Source: Paludibacterium denitrificans
GTDB lineage: Bacteria > Pseudomonadota > Gammaproteobacteria > Burkholderiales > Chromobacteriaceae
Assembly (NCBI RefSeq): GCF_009707705.1
Contig: NZ_WLYX01000001.1
Coordinates: 1,364,001 to 1,428,000, forward strand
Length of the DNA: 64,000 nt
Direction of reading: 5' to 3'
Shown here piece by piece: positions 13,513-24,873 of this stretch; within the stretch, counting starts at the first letter, position 1; each line of letters starts with the position of its first letter. A model generated the notes under the pieces. It did not search any database. It had not been told where the DNA came from and worked only from the letters and a program-made list of their open reading frames with translations. Both the position numbers and the translations under genes were made by a program.

Positions 13513-15497
13513 ATGGTCACCCGTACCGAGCTTGCCAACGCGATCCGTTTTCTTTCCATGGACGCGGTGGAAAAGGCCAAATCCGGTCACCCGGGCGCCC
13601 CGATGGGCATGGCAGACATTGCCGAAGTACTCTGGCGCGACTATCTGAAACACAATCCGGCCAACCCGCACTGGGCCAACCGCGACCGTTTCGTGCTCTC
13701 CAACGGGCACGGCTCCATGCTCATCTATAGCCTGCTGCACCTCACCGGCTACGACCTGTCGATCGACGATCTCAAAAACTTCCGCCAGCTGCACTCCAAA
13801 ACCCCGGGCCACCCGGAATACGGCTACACCCCGGGCGTGGAAACCACCACCGGGCCGCTGGGTCAGGGCATCACCAACGCCGTGGGCATGGCGTTGGCCG
13901 AAAAAATGCTGGCGGCTCAGTTCAACCGCCCCGGCCACACCGTGGTCGACCACAACACCGGGTCTTCCTCGGCGACGGCTGCCTGATGGAAGGCATCAGC
14001 CATGAAGCCTGTTCGCTGGCTTACACTGGGCCTGTCCAAGCTGACCGCCTTCTGGGACGACAACGGCATCTCCATCGACGGCGAAGTGGAAGGCTGGTTC
14101 ACCGACGACACCCCGGCCCGCTTTGAAGCCTACGGCTGGCAGGTGATCCGCGGCGTGGACGGCCACGATGCAGCGGAAATCAAGACCGCCATCGAGACCG
14201 CGCGCAAGGACACGCAACGCCCGACGCTGATCTGCTGCAAGACCACCATCGGCTGCGGCGCCCCCAACAAACAGGGCGGCCACAACGTGCACGGCTCGCC
14301 GCTGGGTGGCGATGAAATCGCCGCCGCACGCGCGCACCTGCAATGGCCGCACGCGCCGTTCGAAATCCCGGCCGACATCTACGCTGCCCGGAACGCCCGC
14401 GACAAGGGTGCCGCCGTGGAAAACGACTGGAACAAAACGTTCGACGCCTATCGCGCCGCCTTCCCGGAACTGGCCGCCGAGTTCACCCGCCGCATGAGCG
14501 GTGAACTGCCTTGCTGCACGGGACGAAGCGCGCGATGCCGCACTGGCCAAGATCAACGCCGCCGCGCAAACCGTGGCCACGCGCAAGGCCAGTCAGATCG
14601 CACTGGAAGCACTGTCGTTAGGCGCTGCCGGAATTTGTCGGCGGTTCGGCCGACCTGACCGGCTCCAACCTGACCAACTGGTCCGGTTCGCAGTGGATCG
14701 ACGAAGCAACGGCAACTACATCAGCTACGGCGTGCGCGAATTCGGCATGGCCGCCATCATCAACGGCATGACGCTGCACGGCGGCCTGCGCCCGTACGGC
14801 GGCACCTTCCTGATGTTCAGCGAATACGCCCGCAACGCCCTGCGCATGGCCTCGCTGATGAAGATCAACCCGATTTTCGTGTTCACCCACGACTCGATCG
14901 GTCTGGGCGAAGACGGCCCGACCCACCAGCCGGTGGAACAAGTCGCCACGCTGCGCTACATCCCCAACCATCACGTTTGGCGTCCGTGTGACACCAGCGA
15001 AACCGCGGCAGCCTGGGCCAGCGCCATCGAACAGCGCCACACCCCGTCCAGCCTGATTCTCAGCCGCCAGAACCTGCCGTTTGTCGAGCGTAGCGCCCAA
15101 CAACTGGCCGATATCCGCAAGGGCGGCTATGTGCTGTCCGATGCCGACGGCGCCCGCGCCGTGCTGCTGGCCACCGGCTCGGAAGTCGATCTGGCGCTCA
15201 AGGCACAAGCCAGGTTGGCCGAACAGGGTATCGCGGTACGCGTGGTATCCATGCCGTGTACCAACCTGTTCGATGCGCAGGACAAGGCCTATCAGGCCAG
15301 CGTTCTGCCCGCCGGTTTGCCGCGTCTGGCGATTGAAGCCGGTGTCTCCGACTTCTGGCGCAAGTACGTCGGGCTGGAAGGCGATGTCATCGGGCTGGAC
15401 CGCTTTGGCGAATCCGCACCGGCTTAGCCAGCTGTTTGCCGAATTCGGCTTTACCGTCGACAACGTGGTGGCAAAAACCACGGCGTTGCTTAACTGA
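13513..15497 (+). CDS. tkt: Transketolase (about six frame breaks)
   Basis: A thiamine-diphosphate enzyme of the pentose phosphate pathway. Conserved blocks are all present in order: [71 protein letters not shown] (across a break), [34 protein letters not shown]. Breaks fall near 13961, 14020, 14510, 14618, 14703 and 15425; four of them sit where GCCGGC is expected. The sum of fragments gives a normal length of about 660 residues. It heads the cluster tkt-gap-pgk-fba. Confidence 0.95.
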
Positions 15498-15508
15498 TAC
15501 ACAACACA

Positions 15509-15529
15509 GCCACCCCGCGGCGGGGTGGC
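15509..15529 (+). terminator. Hairpin after tkt
   Basis: GCCACCCCG and CGGGGTGGC pair around CGG, twelve bases past the tkt stop. The following T-run is weak. Confidence 0.6.
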
Positions 15530-15629
15530 ATTGATTTGAGATGATGGCTACCCGGGCTTAGCCAGCTGGGGAGCACGGCCACCCGCCATGGCAGTCATCA
15601 TCGTGATCCATTTCCGGGAGAAAAAGACC

Positions 15630-16642
15630 ATGACCATCCGTATCGCCATCAACGGCTATGGCCGTATCGGCCGCCAGGCTCTGCGTTCCATCTACGAATA
15701 CAACCTGCGCAACGACTTTGAAATCGTTGCCGTGAACGCTTCCGGCGACCGGCCACCAACGCCCACCTGACCAAGTTTGACACCGTGCACGGCCGCTTTG
15801 CCGCCGAAGTCAGCCACGATGACAGCAACCTGATCGTCAATGGCGACGTCATCCCGTTTTTCTCCACCCGCAACCCGGCCGAACTGCCGTGGCAAGCGCT
15901 GAATGTCGATCTGGTACTGGAATGTACCGGCGCCTTCACCAGCAAGGAAAAATGCCAGGCACACATCAATGCTTACGCCAAGAAAGTGCTGATCTCGGCA
16001 CCGGGCGGCGATGACGTGGACGCCACCGTAGTCTACGGCGTCAACCACGACGTGCTGCGCAGCGACATGACCGTGGTATCCAACGCTTCCTGCACCACCA
16101 ACTGTCTGGCTCCGGTAGCCAAGGCACTGAACGACGAACTGGGCATCGTCAAAGGCCTGATGACCACCATCCACGCCTTCACCAACGACCAGGTGCTGAC
16201 CGACGTTCGTCACAAAGACCTGCGCCGCGCCCGTTCCGCCGTGGAAAACATGATCCCGACCAAGACCGGTGCCGCCAAGGCCGTCGGTCTGGTGCTGCCG
16301 CAACTGAAAGGCAAGCTGGATGGCTTTGCCGTACGCGTGCCGACCATCAATGTTTCGCTGGTTGACCTGACGTTCGAAGCTGGCCGCGCCACCAGCGTGG
16401 ACGACGTCAATGCCATCGTCAAAGCCGCCTCGGAAGGCAAGATGAAGGGCATTCTGGGCTACAACACCCTGCCGCTGGTTTCCAGCGACTTCAACCACAC
16501 CACCGAAGGCTCCACCTTCGACGCCACGCTGACCAAGGTGTCCAACGGCAACATGGTGAAAGTGCTGGCCTGGTACGACAACGAGTGGGGCTTCTGCCAG
16601 CAGATGCTGCGCACCGCCCGCGCCATGTTCGCGGCCCAATAA
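15630..16642 (+). CDS. gap: Glyceraldehyde-3-phosphate dehydrogenase (frame broken)
   Basis: The NAD-binding start ([19 protein letters not shown]), the catalytic Cys in [17 protein letters not shown] and the C-terminal [12 protein letters not shown] identify class I GapA. Length is about 337 residues. One base is missing near 15750, where Gly-Asp-Leu/Ala-Ala-Thr-Asn is expected: a CCTGG-like position reads CCGG. A purine-rich GGGAG site precedes the start. pgk follows after an inverted pair of the repeated 10-mer. Confidence 0.95.
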
Positions 16643-16659
16643 GCCGCCCGCGCCTGCCG

Positions 16660-16694
16660 TTCGGCCAACCTCCACGCGTTGCAGGTTGGCCGAA
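16660..16694. repeat. Inverted pair of the repeated 10-mer between gap and pgk
   Basis: TTCGGCCAAC (16660-16669) and GTTGGCCGAA (16685-16694) face each other across 15 bases, with AACC/AGGTT extensions lengthening the stem. It sits just after gap and may attenuate read-through into pgk. Confidence 0.65.
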
Positions 16695-16721
16695 ACCGTC
16701 CCTTAGCAACCGGACAGAACC

Positions 16722-17899
16722 ATGCAATTCAAGAAACTGACCGAACAAAACCTCGCCGGTAAACGCGTGCTGATCCGCGTCGACATGAACGTGCCGGTGA
16801 AAAACGGCGTGATCGGCGACGACACCCGCATCCGTGCCTCGCTGCCGTCCATCCTGCACTGCCTGAAGGCCGGTGCCGCCGTCATCCTGATGACCCACCT
16901 CGGCCGCCCGACCGAAGGCGAACCGAAACCGGAAGACAGCCTGGCTCCCGTGGCCCAGCGCCTGTCCGAGCTGCTGACGCAGACCGTGCCGGTAGTGGCT
17001 GACTGGCAAAACGGCCTCGACATCAAGGCCGGTGAAGTGGTGATGCTGGAAAACGTGCGCCTGAACAAGGGCGAGAAAAAGAACAACGAAGACCGGGGCG
17101 CGCCTACGCCAGCCTGTGCGACGTGTTCGTCAACGACGCCTTTGGCACCGCGCACCGCGCCGAAGCCTCCACCCACGCTGTGGCTCAATTTGCGCCCATC
17201 GCCTGTGCCGGGGTACTGCTGGCAGCGGAACTGGAAGCGCTGGGCAAAGCCCTGCAGGCTCCGGCCCGCCCGCTGGTGGCCATCGTCGCCGGTTCCAAGG
17301 TATCGACCAAGTTGACCATCCTCGAATCGCTGGCAGATAAAGTCGACCAGCTGATCGTCGGCGGCGGCATCGCCAACACCTTCCTGCTGGCCGAAGGCAA
17401 AGGCGTAGGCAAGAGTCTGGCCGAGCCGGATCTGGTGGGCGAAGCCAAGAAAGTCATCGACAAGATCCGCGCCCGTGGCGGTAACGTGCCGCTGCCGACC
17501 GACGTGGTCTGCGCGCCGGAATTCTCGGAAAACGCCGACGACACGCTGAAAGACGTGTCGGAAGTGACCAAGGCCGACATGATCCTCGACATTGGCCCGC
17601 AATCCGCCAAGGAGTTGGCCGACATCGTGGCACAAGCCGGTACCGTGGTCTGGAACGGCCCGGTTGGCGTGTTCGAATTCGACCAGTTCAGCCACGGCAC
17701 GCGCACGCTGGCCGAAGCGATTGCCGAATCCAAGGCCTTCTCGATTGCTTACGGTGGCGACACCTTGTCGGCGATTGCCAAGTTTGGCGTCACTGGCAAA
17801 ATCAGCTATATCTCCACCGGTGGCGGTGCCTTCCCGGAATTCCCGGAAGGCAAGGAGCCTTAAGCGGTTGCCGTACTGGCTGCCCGCGCCAACGGCTAG
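16722..17899 (+). CDS. pgk: Phosphoglycerate kinase (frame broken, internal stop)
   Basis: The enzyme makes ATP from 1,3-bisphosphoglycerate. It shows [14 protein letters not shown] near the N-terminus, HLGRPTEGE, the nucleotide-binding [12 protein letters not shown] region and [12 protein letters not shown] near the end. One base is lost near 17093 (NNEDLARAYA expected). A TAA at 17861-17863 interrupts the usual ending; reading on gives [11 protein letters not shown] and a stop at 17897-17899, the standard Pgk C-terminus. I therefore extend the gene and treat the TAA as an error at an expected CTGCCGGCG. Confidence 0.93.
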
Positions 17900-17977
17900 G
17901 CTAGTTCCACCCGGCAGTAGCTTACCGCGGTGTGACGGTCTAAACTGATGGACTGACTGTTTGCCCGGAGCCACCCC

Positions 17978-18610
17978 ATGCCGCTCAATACCTGGTTGCT
18001 GTTTGTCACCACCGTGTTCTTCGTCTCGGCCACGCCGGGGCCCAACATGCTGCTGGCCATGACGCACGGCATTCATCATGGGGTACGCAAGACCTTCATC
18101 ACCTGCACCGGGCTGCTGACCGGGCTGGCACTGATCATGGCTAAGCTCGGCCGCCGGGCTGGGGGCGCTGCTTGCCACGTCGGAACTGCTGTTTTCCATC
18201 GTGAAATATGCCGGTGCCGCCTACCTGATCTATCTGGGCATCCGCACTTGGCGTGCGGTGCCGCGACCGGTGACGGAAGTGCAGCAACAGGACGCCAGCC
18301 GTCACACGCCGTGGGCGCTGTTCCGCACCGGTTTTCTGGTGTCGATGAGCAACCCCAAGGCGTTCATCTTTTTTACCGCGCTGTTCCCGCAGTTCATGGA
18401 CGCGCATTTGCCGCAAGGGCCGCAACTGGCGGCGCTGGCGGCCACGTTTTTCGTGATCGAATCGTCCCGGCAGCTTGTCTATGCTGCTTCGGCGGTTCGC
18501 GGCTGGCGGGCTGGCTCAATTCGGCCCGTCGCCTCAAGCTGGTCAACCAGGTATCCGGCGGGGCCTTCGTCGGCGCTGGCGTGCTGCTGTCGGGCATTTC
18601 CCGTCACTGA
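17978..18610 (+). CDS. LysE-family amino-acid exporter (frame broken)
   Basis: A five- to six-helix inner membrane exporter of the LysE/RhtB family; the N-terminal ATPGPNMLLAMTHGIHHG motif is diagnostic. The second half has GAAYLIYLGIRTWR and MSNPKAFIFFTALFPQF, both family signatures. Breaks occur at 18140-18146 (GCTAAGC) and again near 18485, before RLAGWLNSARRLK. The substrate cannot be told from the sequence. It occupies the interval between pgk and fba where relatives often carry pyruvate kinase. Confidence 0.88.
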   Translation: MPLNTWLLFVTTVFFVSATPGPNMLLAMTHGIHHGVRKTFITCTGLLTGLALIMAKLGRRAGGAACHVGTAVFHREICRCRLPDLSGHPHLACGAATGDGSAATGRQPSHAVGAVPHRFSGVDEQPQGVHLFYRAVPAVHGRAFAARAATGGAGGHVFRDRIVPAACLCCFGGSRLAGWLNSARRLKLVNQVSGGAFVGAGVLLSGISRH

Positions 18611-18723
18611 CGCGCCACGGTTGGCCGTAACCGTATCGTGATGGCAACAGGGCGTCCACAAGGCGCCCGTTTCACTACTGTAACTTTGCTTCCGCCAGCG
18701 GCGGAAGGTATTGGGAGAGATTC

Positions 18724-19786
18724 ATGGCACTTGTTTCAATGCGACAACTGCTGGACCACGCCGCCGAACACAGCTACGGCCTGCTAGGCGTTCAACGTCA
18801 ACAATCTGGAACAGATGCGCGCCATCATGGAAGCCGCCGACAAGGTGGATGCTCCGGTTATCGTGCAGGCTTCGTGTGGCGCCCGCAAATACAGCCGACG
18901 CGCCGTTCCTGCGCCACCTGATCCTGGCGGCAGTAGAAGAATTCCCGCACATCCCGGTGGTGATGCATCAGGACCACGGCACCAGCCCGGACGTTTGCCA
19001 ACGCTCGATCCAGCTCGGCTTCTCCTCGGTGATGATGGACGGCTCGCTCAAGTCCGACGGCAAAACCCCGGCCGACTATGACTACAACGTCGGCGTAACC
19101 CGCACCGTGGTCAACTTCGCCCACGCCTGCGGCGTGTCGGTGGAAGGCGAGATCGGTTGTCTGGGCAGCTCGGAAACCGGCAAGGCGAGGAAGATGGCGT
19201 TGGCGCCGAAGGTACGCTGGATCACAGCCAGTTGCTGACCGATCCGGAAGAAGCCGCCCGCTTCGTCAAGGACACCGGCGTGGACGCGCTGGCCATCGCC
19301 ATCGGCACCAGCCACGGTGCCTACAAGTTCACCAAACGCCCGACCGGCGACGTGCTGCGTATCGACCGCATCAAGGAAATCCACGCCCGCATCCCCAACA
19401 CCCATCTGGTGATGCACGGCTCCTCCTCGGTGCCGCAAGACTGGCTGGCCATCATCAATGAATTCGGCGGCGAAATTCCGGAAACCTACGGTGTGCCGGT
19501 GGAAGAAATCGTGCAGGGCATCAAGCACGGCGTGCGCAAGGTGAATATCGACACCGACCTGCGTCTGGCCAGCACCGGCGCCATCCGCCGTTATCTGGCG
19601 CAACACCCGGCCGATTTCGACCCGCGCAAATACTTTGCCGAATCGATCAAGGCCATGCGCGACATCTGCATCGCCCGCTACGAAGCCTTCGGTTCTGCCG
19701 GTCAGGCCAGCAAGATCAAGGCCGTCAACCTCGACACCATGGCCGCCAAGTACGCCAAGGGCGAACTGGCGCAGATCGTGAAATAA
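18724..19786 (+). CDS. fba: Class II fructose-bisphosphate aldolase (three frame breaks)
   Basis: A zinc-dependent aldolase of glycolysis. The N-terminal half has [17 protein letters not shown] and zinc-ligand region PVVMHQDHG; the C-terminal half has [21 protein letters not shown] and [11 protein letters not shown], which bind zinc and substrate. Start ATG 18724 follows GGGAGAG. Breaks are at 18783-18789 (GLPAFNV expected, GCTAGGC seen), near 18888 (extra A) and near 19185 (a G missing in GKGEEED). Length is about 354 residues. Confidence 0.95.
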
Positions 19787-19811
19787 ACGGCAGCGCCCAT
19801 TGTCATCATCA

Positions 19812-19836
19812 GGCCACCCGCAAGGTGGCCTTTTTT
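19812..19836 (+). terminator. Rho-independent terminator after fba
   Basis: GGCCACC (19812-19818) pairs with GGTGGCC (19824-19830) around CGCAA and is followed by six T residues. A pair of the repeated 10-mer follows at once. Confidence 0.85.
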
Positions 19837-19862
19837 CGGCCAACCCGCCAAGGTTGGCCGAA
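19835..19862. repeat. Inverted pair of the repeated 10-mer after fba
   Basis: TTCGGCCAAC (19835-19844) and GTTGGCCGAA (19853-19862) form a ten-base stem with an eight-base loop. It begins inside the T-run of the fba terminator and ends 16 bases before the next start codon. Confidence 0.7.
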
Positions 19863-19877
19863 ACAGGAAACCCGAAC

Positions 19878-20012
19878 ATGACCGAACTGTTATCGCCGCT
19901 GGAATGGGTATTTGTCATCCTGCTCGGGCTGGTGCCGCTTGTCGGGCTGGCTTTCCACCTGTGGGTGATGCTGGCCGGACACGGCAAGCCCAACCCGGAC
20001 GACGCCGACTGA
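19878..20012 (+). CDS. 44-residue single-helix membrane protein, unknown function
   Basis: The frame MTELLSPLEWVFVILLGLVP continues through a second hydrophobic part and ends in an acidic, Pro-rich tail (GKPNPDDAD). It has one long membrane segment at about residues 8-34. An AGGAAA site lies eight bases before the ATG. It precedes the AIM24-family gene by 64 bases. I do not recognise a family; conserved spacing and a clean start make it a credible gene. Confidence 0.6.
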   Translation: MTELLSPLEWVFVILLGLVPLVGLAFHLWVMLAGHGKPNPDDAD

Positions 20013-20075
20013 GCCGCTTGCCGCGTGTGGCAGATGGCATAGTATGCAATCACCACGCCACTACAGGAGCTGCCC

Positions 20076-20862
20076 ATGAGTATGGATGTCATCGACTACG
20101 AAATCTTCGGCGACGACATGCAGTATGTCGAAGTGGAACTGGACCCGGGCGAAGCCGCCGTGGGTGAAGCGCCCTGTATTACATGCAGGACGGCATCGCC
20201 ATGGACACGATCTTCGGTGATGGCTCCGCGGCCCAGAGCGGGCTGATGGGCAAGCTGCTGGGCGCAGGCAAACGCCTGCTCACCGGCGAGTCACTGTTCA
20301 CCAGCGTGTTCGTCAACCGGGGCCACGGCAAGCGCCGCGTCGCCTTTGCCGCTGCCACCCCCGGCAAGATTGTGCCGGTACATCTGCTGGAACTGGGCGG
20401 CGTGCTGTATGCGCAGAAAGACAGCTTTCTGTGTGCAGCCAAGGGCGTCAGCCTGGGCATTGCCTTGCAGAAAAAGTTTGGCGTCGGCCTGTTTGGCGGC
20501 GAGGGCTTCATCCTGCAAAAACTGGAAGGCGATGGCTACGTCTTTCTGCACGCTGGCGGCACGCTGACCGAACGCCAGCTGGCACCGGGCGAAACCCTGC
20601 GCGTCGACACCGGCTGTCTGGTGGCCTACCAGCCAACCGTCAGCTTCGACATCGAATATGTCGGCAAGATCAAAAGCGCTCTGTTTGTTAAGCGAAGGAC
20701 TGTTCCCCGGCGCGCCTCAGCGGGCCGGGCAAAGTCTGGCTGCAATCGCTACCGCTGTCACGACTGGCCGACCGCCTGCTGGCAGCCGCCCCGCGTGCCG
20801 GGGGCGAGCAGAAAGAACAAGGCTCGCTGCTGGGTGGATGGCTGGGCGACCGCGACGGCTAA
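20076..20862 (+). CDS. AIM24/TIGR00266-family protein (three frame breaks)
   Basis: The start [20 protein letters not shown] follows a CAGGAG site. Gly-rich segments [17 protein letters not shown] and [22 protein letters not shown] are the signature of the AIM24 (DUF124) beta-helical family. Its bacterial role is not established. Breaks fall near 20170, at 20687-20693 (LFGGEGLF expected, GTTAAGC seen) and near 20715. The last part, [19 protein letters not shown], ends in the glycine-rich tail common to the family at TAA 20862. It is followed, 171 bases on, by the YedE transporter. Confidence 0.85.
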
Positions 20863-21033
20863 CGCCCACCGATCAGGCAACCGGCATTGCTGGCCGATAG
20901 GATTCGGTGCGAAAATCCGGCCATCCACAGAAATGGCCGCACGGCTGTTTCGCCTCAACGGCACCGCATGGTGCCGTTTGCTTTTTATCCAACTGCCGGG
21001 ACATGTCCCAAGCCATAGAGAGGAACGTCTGGC

Positions 21034-22248
21034 GATGAGCTGGCAAGAGTTCAAACGTGATTATCTGGTGCGCTTCTGGTCGCCGGTACCGGCGGTGATC
21101 GCCGCCGGGGTACTGTCGGCCTATTACTTCGGCCTCACCGGTACCTTCTGGGCCGTAACCGGCGAATTCACCCGCTGGGGTGGCCATCTGTTGCAACTGC
21201 TGGGTTATCACCCGGAAACCCGGGGCTATTTCAAGGTCATCCATCTGGATGGCACACCGCTGGATCGAGTCGACGGCATGATGATTCTGGGCATGTTTGC
21301 TTAGGCTGCCTGTCCGCCGCGCTATGGGCCAATAACGTCAAGCTGCGCCTGCCGCAGCACCGCATCCGTATCGTGCAGGCGGTGGCCGGTGGCATCATTG
21401 CTTAACTTCGGCGCACGACTGGCCATGGGCTGTAACCTTGCCGCCTTCTTCACCGGCATTCCGCAGTTTTCGCTGCACGCCTGGTTCTTTGCCCTGACCG
21501 CCGCTGTCGGCTCGTGGTTTGGCGCCCGTTTTACCATGTTGCCCCTGTTCCGCGTACCGGTAAAACTGCAGGCCGTCAGCGCCGCGCAGCCGTTAAGCCA
21601 GGATGCCGGTCAGGCCAGCCGCCGCTTCCGCCTTGGCATGCTGGTGTTTGCCGCCTTTGTGCTGTGGACGGTGGCCAAAACCTTCAACGCGCCCAAACTG
21701 GGGCTGGCTTACTTGTTCGGGGTGGCTTTCGGCCTGATCATCGAACGGGCGCAAGTCTGCTTCACCTCGGCCTTCCGCGACCTGTGGATCACTGGCCGCA
21801 CGCAGATGGCCAAGGCCATCATCATCGGTATGGCCGTGAGTACCATCGGCGTCTACAGCTATGTGCAGCTGGGCGTGGCACCCAAGATCATGTGGGCCCC
21901 CCAATGCGGTGATCGGTGGCTTGCTGTTCGGCTTTGGCATCGTGCTGGCTGGCGGCTGTGAAACCGGCTGGATGTACCGCGCGGTAGAAGGTCAGGTGCA
22001 CTATTGGTGGGTGGGCCTTGGCAACATCATTGGTGCCACCTTGCTCGCTGCCCTGGTGGGACAATCTGGCCCCGCTGGTGGCCACCCGTTACGACAAGGT
22101 CAACCTGCTGCAGGTCTTTGGCCCGCAGGGTGGCCTGATCGTCACCTACCTGCTGTTGGCGCTGGCCATGCTGGCCGTGCTGTGGTGGGAAAAACGCTTC
22201 TTTGCCCGTCAGGCGGGTGCCTCGCAACTGGCCAAGGAATCAGCATGA
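21034..22248 (+). CDS. yedE: YeeE/YedE-family transporter (about four frame breaks)
   Basis: A multi-spanning membrane protein of the YeeE/YedE group, linked in other bacteria to import of thiosulfate or selenium compounds. Family marks include GARLAMGCNLAAFFTGIPQFS and VLAGGCETGWMYRA, each with the conserved Gly-Cys pair. Breaks lie at 21299-21306, 21400-21406, near 21897 and near 22055; the first three fall where GCCGGC is expected. Total length is about 400 residues. Its stop overlaps the start of the TusA-like gene (ATGA), so the two products probably work together in sulfur or selenium handling. Confidence 0.88.
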
Positions 22249-22478
22249 GCAACTATGTCCCCAACTATCGCCTGAACATGATGGGCGAACCGTGTCCCTA
22301 TCCGGCTGTCGCCACGCTGGAAGCCATGCCGCAACTGCAACCGGGCGAGATTCTGGAAGTAGTCACCGATTGCCCGCAATCCATCAACAATATCCCGGTC
22401 GATGCGCGCAACCATGGCTATGAAGTGCTGGAAATCCAGCAGGATGGGCCAACCATCCGTTACCTGATCCGCCGCTAA
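22245..22478 (+). CDS. yedF: TusA/YedF-like sulfur-carrier protein
   Basis: A 77-residue protein with the CPxP motif (MGEPCPYPAVATLEAM), whose cysteine carries a persulfide in the TusA family, and a conserved ending EVLEIQQDGPTIRYLIRR. The frame is intact. The start overlaps the yedE stop by four bases. The yedE-yedF pair is widespread. I infer that it receives sulfur or selenium brought in by YedE; which of the two cannot be told here. Confidence 0.88.
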   Translation: MSNYVPNYRLNMMGEPCPYPAVATLEAMPQLQPGEILEVVTDCPQSINNIPVDARNHGYEVLEIQQDGPTIRYLIRR

Positions 22479-22501
22479 ATCCGCCAAGTCAGCATGAAAA
22501 A

Positions 22502-22525
22502 ACCGCTACTCTTTGGAGTAGCGGT
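22502..22525. terminator. Bidirectional rho-independent terminator
   Basis: ACCGCTACTC and GAGTAGCGGT pair around TTTG, with an A-run before and a T-run after. It serves yedF on the plus strand and aroG on the minus strand. Confidence 0.9.
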
Positions 22526-22575
22526 TTTTATTTGCCCGGGCGTTTCGGCCAACCCCGGCCAACGCCAAGCTGGCA

Positions 22576-23655
<1,080 letters not shown>

Positions 23656-24408
23656 GGGTGTCCCTATTGGTCTTCAGTTTCTACATTGCATGGCAGCAAG
23701 ATACCCTTATTCCGCGCATGGCGACAACCCCCTCAACCAGCTGGAACAGCCGCTGCACGCGCCAAACGCCATAACATCCATCTATCACTGACTGGTACAC
23801 AAACTATGTTAAGGAGAACCATTCAAAGCGGACGACGTTCCCTCTTCGTCAGGACCACTGAAGATCAGAATTCAGTGCCAATGAAGGGACGGCAAGAGCA
23901 GCCCGTTATTTGGATGCAAGCCGAGGTCAAACTACCGAGCCCCGCTTCTGCCTCTCCTCAATTCCCAGCGACATCTTTCTATCTCAATACGGGCATAAGC
24001 CAAGTTGGTAAACTCGAACTTGTTCAGGTATTCATTGCACAAGACCCGTTGAAGGAGTAAATAGAAGCATTCTGACTCATCTTGGCCAGTTCAATCTGTG
24101 GTAGCGCCCCCTACTAAATATATCCAGTTCAATATAGTTTTGCGGCAGGACTCTGTGCCGTTATCGGTGCTGATTACCTGTGAGAAGCTACATACTTAGG
24201 CATAAATCCGGAAAATATATGCCGTCAGCACAGCTCCTTGATGGCGTACCCCACTTTCGCTTCACACAAAAAACTGATAATTTTTCCTCAGAAAACGCTT
24301 GTCAACGTTCGGCCAAATTTATTAAAAACATTTAAACAAAATAAAAGATAACTCAATCATTAAAAACGCCATCAAAACACACGAGTTGATTTTTTTGATA
24401 AATTATAT
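23656..24408. other. Junction region without a recognised gene
   Basis: Base composition drops sharply here and the repeated 10-mer disappears, marking the edge of an accessory island. One plus-strand frame, 23806-24060 (84 residues, MLRRTIQSGRR...), has no recognisable family; the AAGGAGAACC that would serve as its ribosome site lies inside it, so I do not call it. A nine-of-ten match to the 10-mer lies at about 24309. Confidence 0.5.
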
Positions 24409-24873
24409 CTAATTTTTATTTTTTAATTTAATTAAAAACTCTCTAGACTCTATCGAGGAAAAATTAGATTGACATAATTTACAATAAATGTATTCGTTCT
24501 TTTCGACAAGTTTTTTAAACTCGTCACTAGACATATCTTTCCAGTGTGCTTTGCCAAAGACCACCTCAATTGTTAGAACACCCCCATCCATTATTACATC
24601 ATCTGAACCACCATTACCAACCGTTTTATTTGATTCGGTATAATGACGTCCCTTATCGCTATCAAAACTACAAAATAATGTTGGCGCCTTAACCTGCCAA
24701 GATGGCATAAGCTTTACAATAACTCCACGGGTTGTCATTTTGAATTTAATGACTTCAACCGTTCTAATGAACGGCCATAAGCTATACCAATAAGCCACTA
24801 AAACCCACAAAGATAAAGCGCTCAAAAAAACTAATAAATAAAGCTTTTTACTGTATTTTCTAATATTTGCCAA
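24409..24873 (-). CDS. Membrane-anchored hypothetical protein in the vgrG island
   Basis: A 154-residue protein that starts MANIRKYSKKLYLLVFLSAL and has one N-terminal membrane helix (residues 11-34), then a soluble domain rich in Lys and Ser with a CKLCQ motif near the C-terminus. AT content and codon use differ from the surrounding core genes. I do not recognise the family. Its position directly after a truncated frame that could be the end of an effector suggests an immunity protein, but that is only positional inference. Confidence 0.55.
   Translation of the reverse strand: MANIRKYSKKLYLLVFLSALSLWVLVAYWYSLWPFIRTVEVIKFKMTTRGVIVKLMPSWQVKAPTLFCSFDSDKGRHYTESNKTVGNGGSDDVIMDGGVLTIEVVFGKAHWKDMSSDEFKKLVEKNEYIYCKLCQSNFSSIESREFLIKLKNKN

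Noticed and set aside
16703-18199. A 498-codon minus-strand frame opposite pgk
   Set aside because: It lies antisense to conserved pgk and lysE coding, has no ribosome site, and reads as low-complexity His/Gly/Arg sequence.
23806-24060. 84-residue plus-strand protein in the island edge
   Set aside because: There is no family match, the purine-rich ribosome-site-like string lies inside the frame, and composition does not resemble coding sequence of either neighbour.
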